A DNA stretch of 64,000 nucleotides from Streptomyces tauricus. GTDB taxonomy: Bacteria > Actinomycetota > Actinomycetes > Streptomycetales > Streptomycetaceae. Below are positions 45,201 to 54,195 of the stretch, in pieces. Within the stretch, counting starts at the first letter, position 1; every line of letters starts with the position of its first letter. The notes beneath the pieces are model-generated. The model saw only the letters and a list, made by a program, of their open reading frames with translations. It did not search any database and had not been told where the DNA came from. The stretch is taken from assembly GCF_014650955.1 (NCBI RefSeq), contig NZ_BMVY01000003.1, forward strand, positions 124,001 through 188,000, written 5' to 3'. The translations under genes and the position numbers were made by a program.

Positions 45201-46688
45201 CTAGGCCGTCATGGGCCGGTCGTGCGGCCCGATCGGTGCGGGCAGCCGTGAGTCGCCCGTCAGCCGGCGGTCCACCGCCGCCGCCACCGCCCGGCCCTCG
45301 GCGATGGCCCACACGATGAGGGACTGGCCGCGCGCCGCGTCCCCGGCGGCGTAAACCCCCGGCACGTTGGTCGCGAAGTCCGCGTCCCGGGCGATCGTGC
45401 CGCGCGGCCCGAGGTCGAGACCGAGCTGGTCGACGAGGCCGTCGGAACGGTCGGGGCCCGAGAACCCGAGGGCCAGCAGCACGAGGTCGGCGGGGAGCGC
45501 GCGCTCGCTGCCGGGACGCGGGCGGCGTTCGGCGTCGACCTCGACGAGGTGCAGCGCACACACCCGCCCGGACCCGTCCCCCGTGAAACGGAGCGTGGAC
45601 GCCGCGAAGAGCCGGGCGTCCGCGTCGGCCGCGGGCGACGTCTCCAGGGCTCCGGCCTCCTCGTGCGCGGCCGACACCCGGTAGATCTTCGGGTACACCG
45701 GCCACGGTTCGGAGGCCTCGTCGCGTTCCGTACCGGGCTGCGCGTAGATGTCCAGCTGGGTCACGGACTTCGCGCCCTCACGCACCGCCGTACCCAGACA
45801 GTCGGCGCCGGTGTCACCACCGCCGACGATCACGACATCCCTGCCCGTTGCCGACAACGGAGACGCCTCCAGGTCCCCCTCGCACACCCGATTGGCCAGC
45901 GGCAGATACTCCATCGCCTGATGGATACCGCCCAACTCCCTCCCCTCCACGTTCAGTTCACGCCATGCCGTGGCGCCCACGGCGAGGACGACCGCGTCGT
46001 GGCGCGCTTTCAGTTCGGCCGCCCCGATGTCCCGGCCGACGGCGGTCGACGTACGGAACTTCGTACCCTCCGCCCGCATCTGCGTGATCCGCCGCTCCAG
46101 ATGCCGCTTCTCCATCTTGAACTCGGGGATGCCGTACCGCATCAGCCCGCCGATCCGGTCGTCGCGCTCGTAGACGACGACGGTGTGCCCGGCCCGGGTC
46201 AGCTGCTGCGCCGCCGCCAGCCCGGTCGGACCCGAGCCGATCACCGCGACGGTTCGCCCCGACAGCCGGTCCGGCGGCCGCGGCGGCGCCAACCCGTCCG
46301 CCCAGGCCCGGTCGGCGATGGCGACCTCGACGTTCTTGATGGTGACCGCGGGCTGGTTGATCGCCAGCACACAGCCCGCCTCGCACGGCGCGGGGCACAA
46401 CCGCCCGGTGAACTCGGGAAAGTTGTTCGTCGCGTGCAACCGGTCGCTCGCCCCACGCCAGTCGTCGCGCGCGACCAGGTCGTTCCAGTCGGGGATCAGG
46501 TTGCCCAGCGGGCAGGCGTCGTGGCAGAAGGGGATGCCGCAGTCCATGCACCGGTCGGCCTGTGTCCGGACGATCGGCAGCAGCGCCCCGGGGACGTACA
46601 CCTCGTTCCAGTCGCGGACCCGGTCCTCGACGGGCCGACGCGGCCATTCCTCGCGGGAGGAGTTCAGGAAACCCCTGGGATCGGCCAT
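45201..46688 (-). CDS. gltD: Glutamate synthase small (beta) subunit, orphan copy
   Basis: 495-aa NADPH-dependent oxidoreductase subunit. N-terminal Cys clusters (RCMDCGIPFCHDACPLGN and CPAPCEAGCVLA) bind 4Fe-4S centres; FAD site VAVIGSGPTGLAAAQQL near 150; NADPH site VIVGGGDTGADCLGT near 295; C-terminal GVYAAGDAARGQSL. GltD passes electrons from NADPH to the GltB subunit, but no gltB is adjacent, so it may serve another gltB or act with a different partner. Start ATG 46688 with GAGGGAG at 6 bp. Confidence 0.93.
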   Translation of the reverse strand: MADPRGFLNSSREEWPRRPVEDRVRDWNEVYVPGALLPIVRTQADRCMDCGIPFCHDACPLGNLIPDWNDLVARDDWRGASDRLHATNNFPEFTGRLCPAPCEAGCVLAINQPAVTIKNVEVAIADRAWADGLAPPRPPDRLSGRTVAVIGSGPTGLAAAQQLTRAGHTVVVYERDDRIGGLMRYGIPEFKMEKRHLERRITQMRAEGTKFRTSTAVGRDIGAAELKARHDAVVLAVGATAWRELNVEGRELGGIHQAMEYLPLANRVCEGDLEASPLSATGRDVVIVGGGDTGADCLGTAVREGAKSVTQLDIYAQPGTERDEASEPWPVYPKIYRVSAAHEEAGALETSPAADADARLFAASTLRFTGDGSGRVCALHLVEVDAERRPRPGSERALPADLVLLALGFSGPDRSDGLVDQLGLDLGPRGTIARDADFATNVPGVYAAGDAARGQSLIVWAIAEGRAVAAAVDRRLTGDSRLPAPIGPHDRPMTA

Positions 46689-46866
46689 GGCCGTCTCCCT
46701 CACGTACACGCACGGGGCCCCGTACGGCGCTCGCCACCGTCTTCGGCTCCACCATGTGCGACGCCGTCGTCGGGGCGGTGGGCCGCGAGGCCTGTTGGCA
46801 GACTCTTCCCGCCACGATACGACGCCGCGGCCGCATCCGCCCCAGGTGGACGCCGCCCTCGTGCCC

Positions 46867-47346
46867 TCAGGTCAGCGCCAGCACGTACAGGACCGCTCCG
46901 GCGGCGGAGGCGACCATCCGTATGTGGTTCCACATCGACCACTCGCTCACATACGTGGGCCAGTACGCGATGGCCTCCGGCGTACCGGGATCCATCTCGG
47001 CCAGCTTGTTGTTGCGCGGGACGTTCGCCGCGATCGTGACCCCGAAGCAGCCGAACAGATACAGCGCGCTGCCCAGCAGCAGTTCCACCGTGCCCTCGTC
47101 GGGCCACAGCACGAAGGTGACCACCGCGATCACGGCGCACAGCACGGCCGACCCGATGAACACGAGCATGAAGGCCGGCATCAGCGCGGTCACATTGATC
47201 GCCTGCATCGCCGCGACACCCTGTGCCGGCGGCAACGAGGCCAGTCCCTTCATGACGAACGTCGAGAACGCGCAGAACACCCCGGCCACCAGCCCCGTGC
47301 CGAGCACGCCCACCACGGTGAGCACGAAGTACGGTCCCTCGATCAT
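46867..47346 (-). CDS. DUF1772 (anthrone oxygenase-like) membrane protein
   Basis: 159 aa with four hydrophobic segments (about 8-28, 48-72, 82-102, 135-155). GVFCAFSTFVMKGLASLP near the first segment and NVPRNNKLAEMDP near 110 are typical of DUF1772, which includes cofactor-free anthrone oxygenases of polyketide pathways; most members are unassigned. The start ATG 47346 gives the conserved short N-terminus. No biosynthetic cluster is nearby. Confidence 0.87.
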   Translation of the reverse strand: MIEGPYFVLTVVGVLGTGLVAGVFCAFSTFVMKGLASLPPAQGVAAMQAINVTALMPAFMLVFIGSAVLCAVIAVVTFVLWPDEGTVELLLGSALYLFGCFGVTIAANVPRNNKLAEMDPGTPEAIAYWPTYVSEWSMWNHIRMVASAAGAVLYVLALT

Positions 47347-47549
47347 GGCAACTCCCGCGTAAGCAGAACCTCTGGTCAACAACTCGCGCACTGTTCCCGA
47401 AACCGTGAGGGCCGGACCACCCCGAACCTCAAGATCCTGCCCGGCACCCCCTGCCCCCACAAGTGAACTGTCGGCCGGGGAGGGCGACCATGGCCGAAGG
47501 GCTCGACGCCATGTCCGCGCGTCTCAGACACGCCGTCCCACGGAAGGTC

Positions 47550-48299
47550 TCACTCCGCCCCCGCGCCGTCCTCCCCGGTCGAACCACTCTCTCCGGCCGG
47601 ATCGCCCTCCCCGGTTGGACCGCCCTCGCGCCAGCCCGCCAGCGTCGCCTCGACCGCGGAGGCGATCCGACGGCGGGCCTCGTGGCGGGCGACACCGCTC
47701 ATCAACAACTGGTCGTACGGCGTCTCCGTGTGGCGGACCGCCGCGCGCACGGCCGAGACCACCGCGGCTTCGGACAGGGCCCGCCCGGCGGCGCTCCGCC
47801 CGACCCGCCCGCTGCCCCGCACCGAGGCGTGTGCGGCGATCGCGTGCGCCCGGTCGGCCGGACAGCCGGGAAACAGCCGCCGGATGTTCCGCGCGAACGC
47901 CTCCGTGAACCGCACGTCCTCGGCGGCCCGCCGCCGCGCGTCCCGCAGTCTGCGCCGACGTCTCGCCTCGGCGTCCGCCAGGCAGCGCTCCTCCGCCCGC
48001 GCGAGCGCCGCCTCCTCGACCAGCACCCCCTGCCGCTCGTACCGGCTCTGCCGCCGGTTGAACCGCACCACGACCGCCGACAACCCGCTCTCCTCCCGCG
48101 ACCTGCGCGTCAGCGCCGTGTCCCCCCGGGGCAGGAACACCAGATGTCCGAGGTCGGCGCAGTCGAGGCATCTCGGCGCCCCCTCCTCCAGTACCAGCAG
48201 CGCGAGCGGCCCGGCCCCGCACTCGCCGCAGTGCCGCCTCTTCAGAGGCTGGACGACAAGAGGCCCGGTGCGGGGCGGGGGAGGCACCATGGTCGCCAT
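47550..48299 (-). CDS. DUF2293 family protein
   Basis: 249 aa. A zinc-ribbon-like CGECGAG ... CLDCADLGH segment opens the protein (about 20-45), followed by Arg-rich helices (ERCLADAEARRRRRLRDARRR) and a C-terminal DUF2293 region with FPGCPADRAHAIAAHASVRGSGRVGRS. The basic character suggests nucleic acid binding, but the function is unknown. A Gly/Glu tail ends it. Start ATG 48299 with GGAAGGAA at 6 bp. It is divergent from the kinase-like gene. Confidence 0.86.
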   Translation of the reverse strand: MATMVPPPPRTGPLVVQPLKRRHCGECGAGPLALLVLEEGAPRCLDCADLGHLVFLPRGDTALTRRSREESGLSAVVVRFNRRQSRYERQGVLVEEAALARAEERCLADAEARRRRRLRDARRRAAEDVRFTEAFARNIRRLFPGCPADRAHAIAAHASVRGSGRVGRSAAGRALSEAAVVSAVRAAVRHTETPYDQLLMSGVARHEARRRIASAVEATLAGWREGGPTGEGDPAGESGSTGEDGAGAE

Positions 48300-48479
48300 A
48301 GGCGGTTCCTTCCCGAACGACACCCGCCCGTACGCCGACCCGTGCACCCCTTCTCCTCTCGCCGCCGCACCGCCCGTCACGCCTACGTGATATCGCCGCA
48401 CCGCCCGCCGGGCCACCGATGTCCTCGAACAGCCCCGCACGGGCACGCGGTCGTCGTACAGGTGTGTCCGCGCGGCATC

Positions 48480-49121
48480 ATGGGCCGGGTGCGACTCGAA
48501 GCGATCACCTGGGACCGGCTCGGCGACCTCATCGCCGAGCGCCTGCTCGACCTGAAGCCGGCCGACGGCGGCCCATGGCCGCGCGTCGCCTTCGACGGGG
48601 CCCCCGCGGCCCGCCCCGGTGACCTCGCCGAACGCGTCGCCGAGGCCCTCCGCCCACGCGGTCGCTCCGCCCTGGTCGTCGGCACGGAAGGCTATCTGCG
48701 GCCCGCCTCGCTCCGGTTCGAGTACGGCCGCCAGGACGTGGACACCTACTACGACGGCTGGTTCGACACCGGCGCCCTGTGGCGGGAGGTCTTCGGCCCC
48801 CTGGAACCCGGTGGTGACGGGCGTGTCCTGCCCGACCTCCTGGACCCTGCCACCGACCGCGCCACCCGCAGCCCGTATGTCCAACTGCCGCCCGGCGCGA
48901 TGCTGTTGCTGCACGGACCGCTGCTCCTGCACCATTGGTTCCCCTTCGACCTCACTGTCCATGTACGCCTCTCGCCGGCCGCGCTGCGCCGCCGCACCCC
49001 GCAGGAGGAGCACTGGACGCTCCCCGCGTACGAGCGGTACGAGACCGAGACGGCGCCGGGCGACACGGCCGACGTCCTGGTACGGGCGGACGACCCACGC
49101 CACCCGGCATGGAACGGCTGA
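48480..49121 (+). CDS. Uridine-kinase-like protein with degenerate P-loop
   Basis: 213 aa. The overall order (RVAFDGAPAARPGDLAERVAEAL, then STR-like SLRFEYGRQDVDTYYDGWFD and LLLHGPLLLHHWFPFDLTVHV) follows nucleoside/uridine-kinase-like P-loop proteins. The Walker A position reads DGAPAARPGD instead of GxxxxGKT, so ATP binding in the usual way is unlikely. The start is uncertain between the ATG at 48480 and the GTG at 48489, neither with a good ribosome binding site. The function is unknown. Confidence 0.75.
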   Translation: MGRVRLEAITWDRLGDLIAERLLDLKPADGGPWPRVAFDGAPAARPGDLAERVAEALRPRGRSALVVGTEGYLRPASLRFEYGRQDVDTYYDGWFDTGALWREVFGPLEPGGDGRVLPDLLDPATDRATRSPYVQLPPGAMLLLHGPLLLHHWFPFDLTVHVRLSPAALRRRTPQEEHWTLPAYERYETETAPGDTADVLVRADDPRHPAWNG

Positions 49122-49407
49122 CGGACGGCCGCCCCCGACGCGAACGCCCCGCCTCACAGGCACGTCGATGAAGATCCGCGGCACCTGCCCGAGCGGGTCG
49201 TCGGCTTCTACGGTGTGAGCGGGCGGCGGGGTGGCGTGCGCGGAGGAGTGAGGTGAGAGCCGAGGGGGGGGCGGTGGGGCGGGGCAGTCAAGCCCGAGCC
49301 GTGGCCGTCCGGGTGCGTATCTCTTCGTACCCGGCGAGAATGTAGGGCGCCGGGACTAGCGGTGCGTCTCCGCGCCGCGCCGGCCGTCCGGCATCGGGAG
49401 GTACTAC

Positions 49408-49836
49408 ATGACCACCGCCGGAGACATCATGCACCGCGGCGCCCAGTGGATCCCCGCTCACGAGACCCTGGACCGGGCCGCCCAGCTGATGCGTGAACTC
49501 AAGGTGGGCGCCCTGCCCATCAGCGACGAGAACGAACGGCTCTGCGGCATCCTCACCGACCGCGACATCGTGATCGGCTGTGTGGCCATGGGCCACGACC
49601 CGGCCCGCGTCACCGCGGGAGAGATGGCCAAGGGCACCCCGCGCTGGATCGACGCGAACGCCGACGTCAGCGACGTACTCGGTGAAATGCAGGAGCATCA
49701 GATCCGTCGCCTCCCTGTGATCGAGAACAAGCGCCTGGTCGGAATGATCAGCGAGGCCGACCTGGCCTCGCACCTGACGGACGAACAACTGGCGAGCTGG
49801 GTCGAGAGCGTCTACGCGAGGAGCGACTCGCGCTGA
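49408..49836 (+). CDS. Two-CBS-domain protein
   Basis: 142 aa made almost only of two CBS domains (about 5-65 and 75-130): ELKVGALPISDENERLCGILTDRDIV and EHQIRRLPVIENKRLVGMISEADLA. CBS pairs bind adenine nucleotides or other ligands and act as sensors. No catalytic domain is attached. Start ATG 49408 with GGGAGG at 6 bp. It ends before a terminator and is convergent with corA. Confidence 0.92.
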   Translation: MTTAGDIMHRGAQWIPAHETLDRAAQLMRELKVGALPISDENERLCGILTDRDIVIGCVAMGHDPARVTAGEMAKGTPRWIDANADVSDVLGEMQEHQIRRLPVIENKRLVGMISEADLASHLTDEQLASWVESVYARSDSR

Positions 49837-49873
49837 GGAGCCAGGCGCGCGGGCGGCGGGAACCGATGACTCC

Positions 49874-49888
49874 GTGCCCTGCGGGCAC
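49874..49888 (+). terminator. Short hairpin after the CBS gene
   Basis: GTGCCC (49874-49879) pairs with GGGCAC (49883-49888), loop TGC. The 12-bp sequence GGGCACACCGTG occurs here and again at about 49912. Confidence 0.5.
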
Positions 49889-49928
49889 ACCGTGAACCCC
49901 CGCTGTCCTACGGGCACACCGTGCACTT

Positions 49929-49959
49929 CGCTCGTCCGGCAAGCCGTGCCGGGCGAGCG
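49929..49959 (-). terminator. corA terminator
   Basis: 13-bp stem (49929-49941 with 49947-49959) with one imperfect pair and a 5-nt loop, just past the corA stop on the minus strand. Confidence 0.75.
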
Positions 49960-49962
49960 CGG

Positions 49963-51090
49963 TCACAGCCAGCCGTTCCGCTTGAATCCGCGGTAGAGGG
50001 TGAAGCACGCGACGGCGATCACTGCGACCGCCAGCGGATACCCGAACTTCCAGTGCAGCTCCGGCATGTGCTCGAAGTTCATGCCGTAGACACCGCAGAC
50101 CATGGTCGGCACGGCGATCAGCGCGGCCCATGCCGTGATCTTCCGCATGTCCTCGTTCTGCGCCACGCTCACCTGCGCGAGGTGTGCTTGCAGGATCGAG
50201 TTGAGCAGCTCGTCGAACGCGGCTATCTGCTCGGCGGCCCGCAGCTGGTGGTCGGAGACGTCCCGGAAGTAGGCCTGTATCTCCGGGTCGATCACCCGTA
50301 TCGGCCGTGTGGCGAGATCCATGATGGGGCGGCCCAGCGGGACCACCGCCCGCTTCAGCTCCAGAAGTTCGCGCTTGAGCTGGTAGATGTGCCCGGGGTC
50401 GGCCCGCGCGCCGTCCGCCGCGAACACGGCCGTCTCGACCTCGTCGATGTCCTCCTGCACGGAGGCCGTGACATTCAGATAGTCGTCCACCACGTGGTCC
50501 GCGATCGCGTGCAGTACGGCGGCAGGCCCCTTGGTGAGCTGCTGGGGGTTCGCCTCCAGCTCCTCGCGTAGCGGACCGAGCGAACCATGCCGGCCGTGAC
50601 GGACCGTCACCACGAAGTCCCGGCCGACGAACACCATGATCTCGCCGGTGTTCACCACCTCGCTGGTCGCGGTCAGTTCGGTGTGCTCGACGTAGCAGAC
50701 CGTCTTGAACACCGCGAACAGCGTGTCGCCGTACCGCTCCAGCTTCGGGCGCTGGTGGGCGTCCACCGCGTCCTCGACCGCCAGCGGGTGCAGGTCGAAG
50801 AGCTCGGCGATGCCCGCGAACTCCACCTCGGTCGGCTCGTGCAGCCCGAGCCAGACGAAACCGCCGTCGGCCTTGCGGACCCGCTCCACCGTCTCGACCA
50901 GATCGCGGCCGGCGGGGACCCTGGCCCCTTCCTCGTACGCCACGCAGTTCACCACCGCGGAGCCCAGCGGTGACCGGGCGGGGTGGCTCAGGTCGACACG
51001 GGCACGCCGTCGTGTCAGCCGTGCCACTGTGCGGAGGCCGCCGACCCTTCGCAGGCCCGTGACCTTCCGCAGATTCCCTGCCATGGACAT
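49963..51090 (-). CDS. corA: CorA-family magnesium/cobalt transporter
   Basis: 375-aa pentameric divalent cation channel. The cytoplasmic N-terminal domain (about 55-290) ends in a long helix, followed by two membrane segments at about 315-335 and 350-370. The signature YGMNFEHMPE sits between them. Start ATG 51090 with AAGGAG at 6 bp; the ATG two codons later is an alternative. The upstream gap contains a cluster of GGAA/TTCC palindromes. Confidence 0.93.
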   Translation of the reverse strand: MSMAGNLRKVTGLRRVGGLRTVARLTRRRARVDLSHPARSPLGSAVVNCVAYEEGARVPAGRDLVETVERVRKADGGFVWLGLHEPTEVEFAGIAELFDLHPLAVEDAVDAHQRPKLERYGDTLFAVFKTVCYVEHTELTATSEVVNTGEIMVFVGRDFVVTVRHGRHGSLGPLREELEANPQQLTKGPAAVLHAIADHVVDDYLNVTASVQEDIDEVETAVFAADGARADPGHIYQLKRELLELKRAVVPLGRPIMDLATRPIRVIDPEIQAYFRDVSDHQLRAAEQIAAFDELLNSILQAHLAQVSVAQNEDMRKITAWAALIAVPTMVCGVYGMNFEHMPELHWKFGYPLAVAVIAVACFTLYRGFKRNGWL

Positions 51091-51184
51091 CTGGATCTCC
51101 TTGCGTGGATCTCCTCGCGCCGCACTCTGCGCCTTGCCGCGGCCAGTCTGCCAGGATGTTTCGACGGCCGGTTCGGCCTGTGGG

Positions 51185-51232
51185 AACGGAACGTTCCGCT
51201 CCGGATTCCGTTCGGAACCTTTCCGGAATCCG
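51185..51232. promoter_or_regulatory. Cluster of overlapping palindromes between corA and a methyltransferase gene
   Basis: CGGAACGTTCCG (51187-51198) is a perfect 12-bp palindrome. TTCCG, TT, CGGAA follows at 51206-51217, and CGGATTCCG (51202-51210) pairs with CGGAATCCG (51224-51232). Repeated GGAA/TTCC half-sites suggest a regulator site for one or both divergent genes. Confidence 0.55.
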
Positions 51233-51346
51233 CCGGGCGACACAGCGCGAAAGCGGCCTCGACGCCATGGGGCCCTCGGGTTCGACGCGCCCACATCGGG
51301 AGCGTCGACCATCCGGAGAAAGCCTGACAAATGGGATGATCAGGGC

Positions 51347-52141
51347 ATGACGCGAACCGATGGACCTCTCCTCGACAACCGCCCGCCCGGGGCGGGGCAG
51401 CGATTCGACGCCCTCGCCGCTCTCTTCGACCCCACGACGTTCCGGCACATCGAACGGTTCGGCATCGGATCCGGCTGGCGCTGCTGGGAGGTGGGAGCGG
51501 CCGGCATGTCGGTGGTGTCCTGGCTCGCCAAGAGAGTCGGGCCCACCGGCCGGGTCTTCGCGACCGACCTCGACACCTCCTGGGCACCCCTGGCCGTACG
51601 GCCGCCGATTCAGCTGCGCGTCCACGACGTGGGCGTCGACGAGCCGCCGGCGGAGGGCTTCGACCTCGTGCACGCCCGGCTCGTCCTCGCTCATGTGCCG
51701 GACAGGGAGCGGGCCTTGCACACGATGATCAGGGCGCTGCGACCCGGCGGCCGGCTCCTGGTCGAGGACGCCGACCCGACCCTGCAGCCGCTGGCCTGCC
51801 CGGACGAGCGGGGCCCCGAGCAGCAGCTGGCCAACCGGATGCGCCATGCGATGCGCGACGCGCTCGCCGAGCGGGGCGCCGAACTCTCGTACGGGCGTCG
51901 CCTTCCCCGGCTGCTCCGCGAGGCCGGACTGCGGCAGGTCGAGGCGGACGCGTACTTCCCGCTCACCTCGCCTGCCTGCGGGGCCCTGGAGTCCGCGACG
52001 GTCGGTCAGGTCCGCGATCAGCTCGTCACGGCGGGCCTCGCCACCGACCAGGACATCGACCGCCACCTGGCGAACGTGGCCGCGGGCGGCATGGACCTGG
52101 CCACGCCACCGCTGATCTCGGCATGGGGGCGCAAGGTGTAG
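51347..52141 (+). CDS. Class I SAM-dependent methyltransferase
   Basis: 264 aa. RFGIGSGWRCWEVGAAGMSV (about 35-54) is an atypical motif I, then FATDLDTSW (motif II) and FDLVHARLVLAHVPDRERAL, ending with LRPGGRLLVEDADP. The Gly-rich loop WEVGAAGMS differs from the usual ExGxGxG, yet the family fit is good. The substrate is not assignable. Start ATG 51347; it is divergent from corA. Confidence 0.88.
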   Translation: MTRTDGPLLDNRPPGAGQRFDALAALFDPTTFRHIERFGIGSGWRCWEVGAAGMSVVSWLAKRVGPTGRVFATDLDTSWAPLAVRPPIQLRVHDVGVDEPPAEGFDLVHARLVLAHVPDRERALHTMIRALRPGGRLLVEDADPTLQPLACPDERGPEQQLANRMRHAMRDALAERGAELSYGRRLPRLLREAGLRQVEADAYFPLTSPACGALESATVGQVRDQLVTAGLATDQDIDRHLANVAAGGMDLATPPLISAWGRKV

Positions 52142-52178
52142 TGCCGTGTGAGGCGGATGCCGTGGGGCGGCGGTCGGG

Positions 52179-53156
52179 CTAGGCCTTCGCGTCCGGTGCG
52201 TCCGGTGCGTCCGCGGCCTTTGCGTGCAGGGACTTTGCGGCCCGGGTCTGCGGCCTGCCGCCCACCTGCTGCACCGCCCGGGCGCCGGCCCGGCACCCCT
52301 CGGCGGCGGCCTCCTCCGGTCGGCCGCCCGCGAGCAGGGCGGCCAGGAAGGCCCCGGTGAAGGCGTCACCGGCGCCCGTGGTGTCGACAGGAGTCGCCGC
52401 CTGCGCCGGAACCCGGGACCGGACCGCCCCCGACCGGGCGACAAGGGCTCCGGCCTCGCCCTGCTTGACCACCACCAGCGGAAAGAGGCGGCTCAACTTG
52501 GCCGCCGCGTCCGCCGTATCGGGCAGGCCCGTCAGCAGACGGGCCTCGTCCCGGCTCGGCAGCAGGACGTCGACCCCCTCGGCGAGCGAGAGAAAACGGT
52601 TCACGCCCAGTTCGGCGAGGAACCCCGCCGACGCCGGATCCACGCTCACCGGTACTCCACGCGCGCGTGCCGACTCCACCGCCACCGACACCAGGGCCCG
52701 GCATGGCTCGGAGAAGAACAGATAGCCCGACAGATGCAGCCGTGCGACACCGTCGAGCAGCGCGGGCGACCAGTCGTCGGCGTCCAGACGCAGGGAAGCA
52801 CCACTGTCCGTGAGGAAGGTGCGCTCCGCCGCGGCCGCCGCGTCCACCAGGCAGATCACCGTCCCCGTCGGTGCCCGCGGGTCGACGACCAGGAGGGGGC
52901 GTACCCCGGAAGCCACCAGTTCCCGCTCGTGCCACGCCGCCGAGTCGGCGCCCACCCGGCCGAGGAACCGCACCTCCGTGCCGGCTCGACGGGCCGCCCA
53001 GCACGCGACGTTGGCGCCCGCACCGCCCGGCACGGTCCGGACGGCCGCGGCCGTGTCGGTGCCCGGGGCGAGTGGTCCGTGATGCCGGGCGACGACGTCG
53101 GTGATGACATCACCGACGACAAGGAGAGCCCCGTCGGCACCGCCCGCTCCCGTCAC
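52179..53156 (-). CDS. PfkB family carbohydrate kinase, probable pseudouridine kinase
   Basis: 325 aa. Ribokinase-fold signatures: N-terminal VPGGAGANVACWAARRAG near 45 and C-terminal DTTGAGDAFTGAFLAALLAGG near 265, with the catalytic Asp in TGAGD. An Ala-rich tail ends in repeated APDAPDA. The start GTG at 53156 overlaps the stop of the pseudouridine-phosphate glycosidase gene as GTGA, so the pair should convert pseudouridine to its 5'-phosphate and then to uracil plus ribose 5-phosphate. The substrate assignment rests on this context. Confidence 0.88.
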   Translation of the reverse strand: MTGAGGADGALLVVGDVITDVVARHHGPLAPGTDTAAAVRTVPGGAGANVACWAARRAGTEVRFLGRVGADSAAWHERELVASGVRPLLVVDPRAPTGTVICLVDAAAAAERTFLTDSGASLRLDADDWSPALLDGVARLHLSGYLFFSEPCRALVSVAVESARARGVPVSVDPASAGFLAELGVNRFLSLAEGVDVLLPSRDEARLLTGLPDTADAAAKLSRLFPLVVVKQGEAGALVARSGAVRSRVPAQAATPVDTTGAGDAFTGAFLAALLAGGRPEEAAAEGCRAGARAVQQVGGRPQTRAAKSLHAKAADAPDAPDAKA

Positions 53157-54058
53157 CCCTGTGTCCAGGCCGCCGCGATCCGCCCCGCGAGCCGTACGTT
53201 GCCGCGTACCGCCGCCAGGTTGGCCTCAAGTGACGCCCCGTCGGTGTGACGCACCAGGTGGTCGAGCAGGAACGGTGTGACCGCCTGGCCGCTCACACCC
53301 TCCGCCTCGCACGCGTGCAGCGCGTCGGCGAGCACACGCGCGTGCAGCGCGGGATCCAGCTGCTGCGCCTCGGGCACGGGATTGGCGACGATCAGTGCGG
53401 TTGCGGGCCCGTCCAGCGTGTCCTGCGCGCGCATCACGGCCGCCACCTCGCCCGGCGACTCCAGCGTCCAGTCCACCGGGTGTCCCGAGTCCGACAGATA
53501 GAAGCCGGGAAAGCGGTCCGTGCCGTATCCGGCGACCGCGACGCCCAGTGTCTCCAGGCGCTGCAGGGTCGCCGGCACGTCCAGGATCGACTTCACTCCC
53601 GCGCACACCACGGTGATCCGGGTGCGGGCGAGGAGTCCCAGGTCGGCGGACTCGTCCTGCGTCAGCGTCCACTCCCGGTGGACACCTCCGAGGCCTCCCG
53701 TGGCGAACACCCGTACTCCGGCCCGCGCGGCCAGCAGAGCCGTCGCCGACACCGTGGTCGCCCCGCTGGCCCCGGCGGCGATCGCCAGGGGCAGATCGCG
53801 ATGTCCCAGCTTGCGGATGCCCTCCTCGTTGGCGATCCGCTCCACCTGCTCCTTGTCGAGGCCGACATGGGGCTGCCCGTCGAGTACGGCGATCGTCGCC
53901 GGAACGGCCCCCTCCTGGCGTACGGCCTCCTCCAGTTCCAGCGCCACCTGAAGATTGCGTGGACGTGGCAGCCCGTGCGCGATGATCGTGGACTCCAGAG
54001 CCACCACGGGCCGGCCCGTGGCCAGCGCCTCCCGAACCTCTTCGGACACCATCAGCAC
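53153..54058 (-). CDS. psuG: Pseudouridine-5'-phosphate glycosidase
   Basis: 301-aa enzyme that splits pseudouridine 5'-phosphate into uracil and ribose 5-phosphate. Family stretches: PVVALESTIIAHGLPRPRN near 18-36, PATIAVLDGQPHVGL near 52, the catalytic Lys in HRDLPLAIA-adjacent segment RKLGHRDL, and FATGGLGGVHR near 118. Start GTG 54058 with AGGAGG 8 bp upstream. It is coupled to the downstream kinase by a 4-bp overlap. Confidence 0.93.
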   Translation of the reverse strand: MLMVSEEVREALATGRPVVALESTIIAHGLPRPRNLQVALELEEAVRQEGAVPATIAVLDGQPHVGLDKEQVERIANEEGIRKLGHRDLPLAIAAGASGATTVSATALLAARAGVRVFATGGLGGVHREWTLTQDESADLGLLARTRITVVCAGVKSILDVPATLQRLETLGVAVAGYGTDRFPGFYLSDSGHPVDWTLESPGEVAAVMRAQDTLDGPATALIVANPVPEAQQLDPALHARVLADALHACEAEGVSGQAVTPFLLDHLVRHTDGASLEANLAAVRGNVRLAGRIAAAWTQG

Positions 54059-54131
54059 GCGCGTGCCTCCTGTCTGTCGGTTCTCCCCTCATCCCTGGCG
54101 GGCGGCGCGCCCGGCCAAACCCCCGCGCACA

Positions 54132-54189
54132 CCGGAGGTGCGAAAAGGGGTGCCCACGAGCGCGTGGACACCCCTTTTCACACCTCCGG
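54132..54189 (-). terminator. Long terminator hairpin between fdhA and psuG
   Basis: Three stacked helices of 9, 11 and 5 bp (54132-54140 with 54181-54189; 54142-54152 with 54169-54179; 54154-54158 with 54163-54167) separated by single mismatches, loop AGCG. It starts 7 bp past the fdhA stop on the minus strand and contains an A4/T4 run. Confidence 0.9.
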
Positions 54190-54195
54190 CAACGT

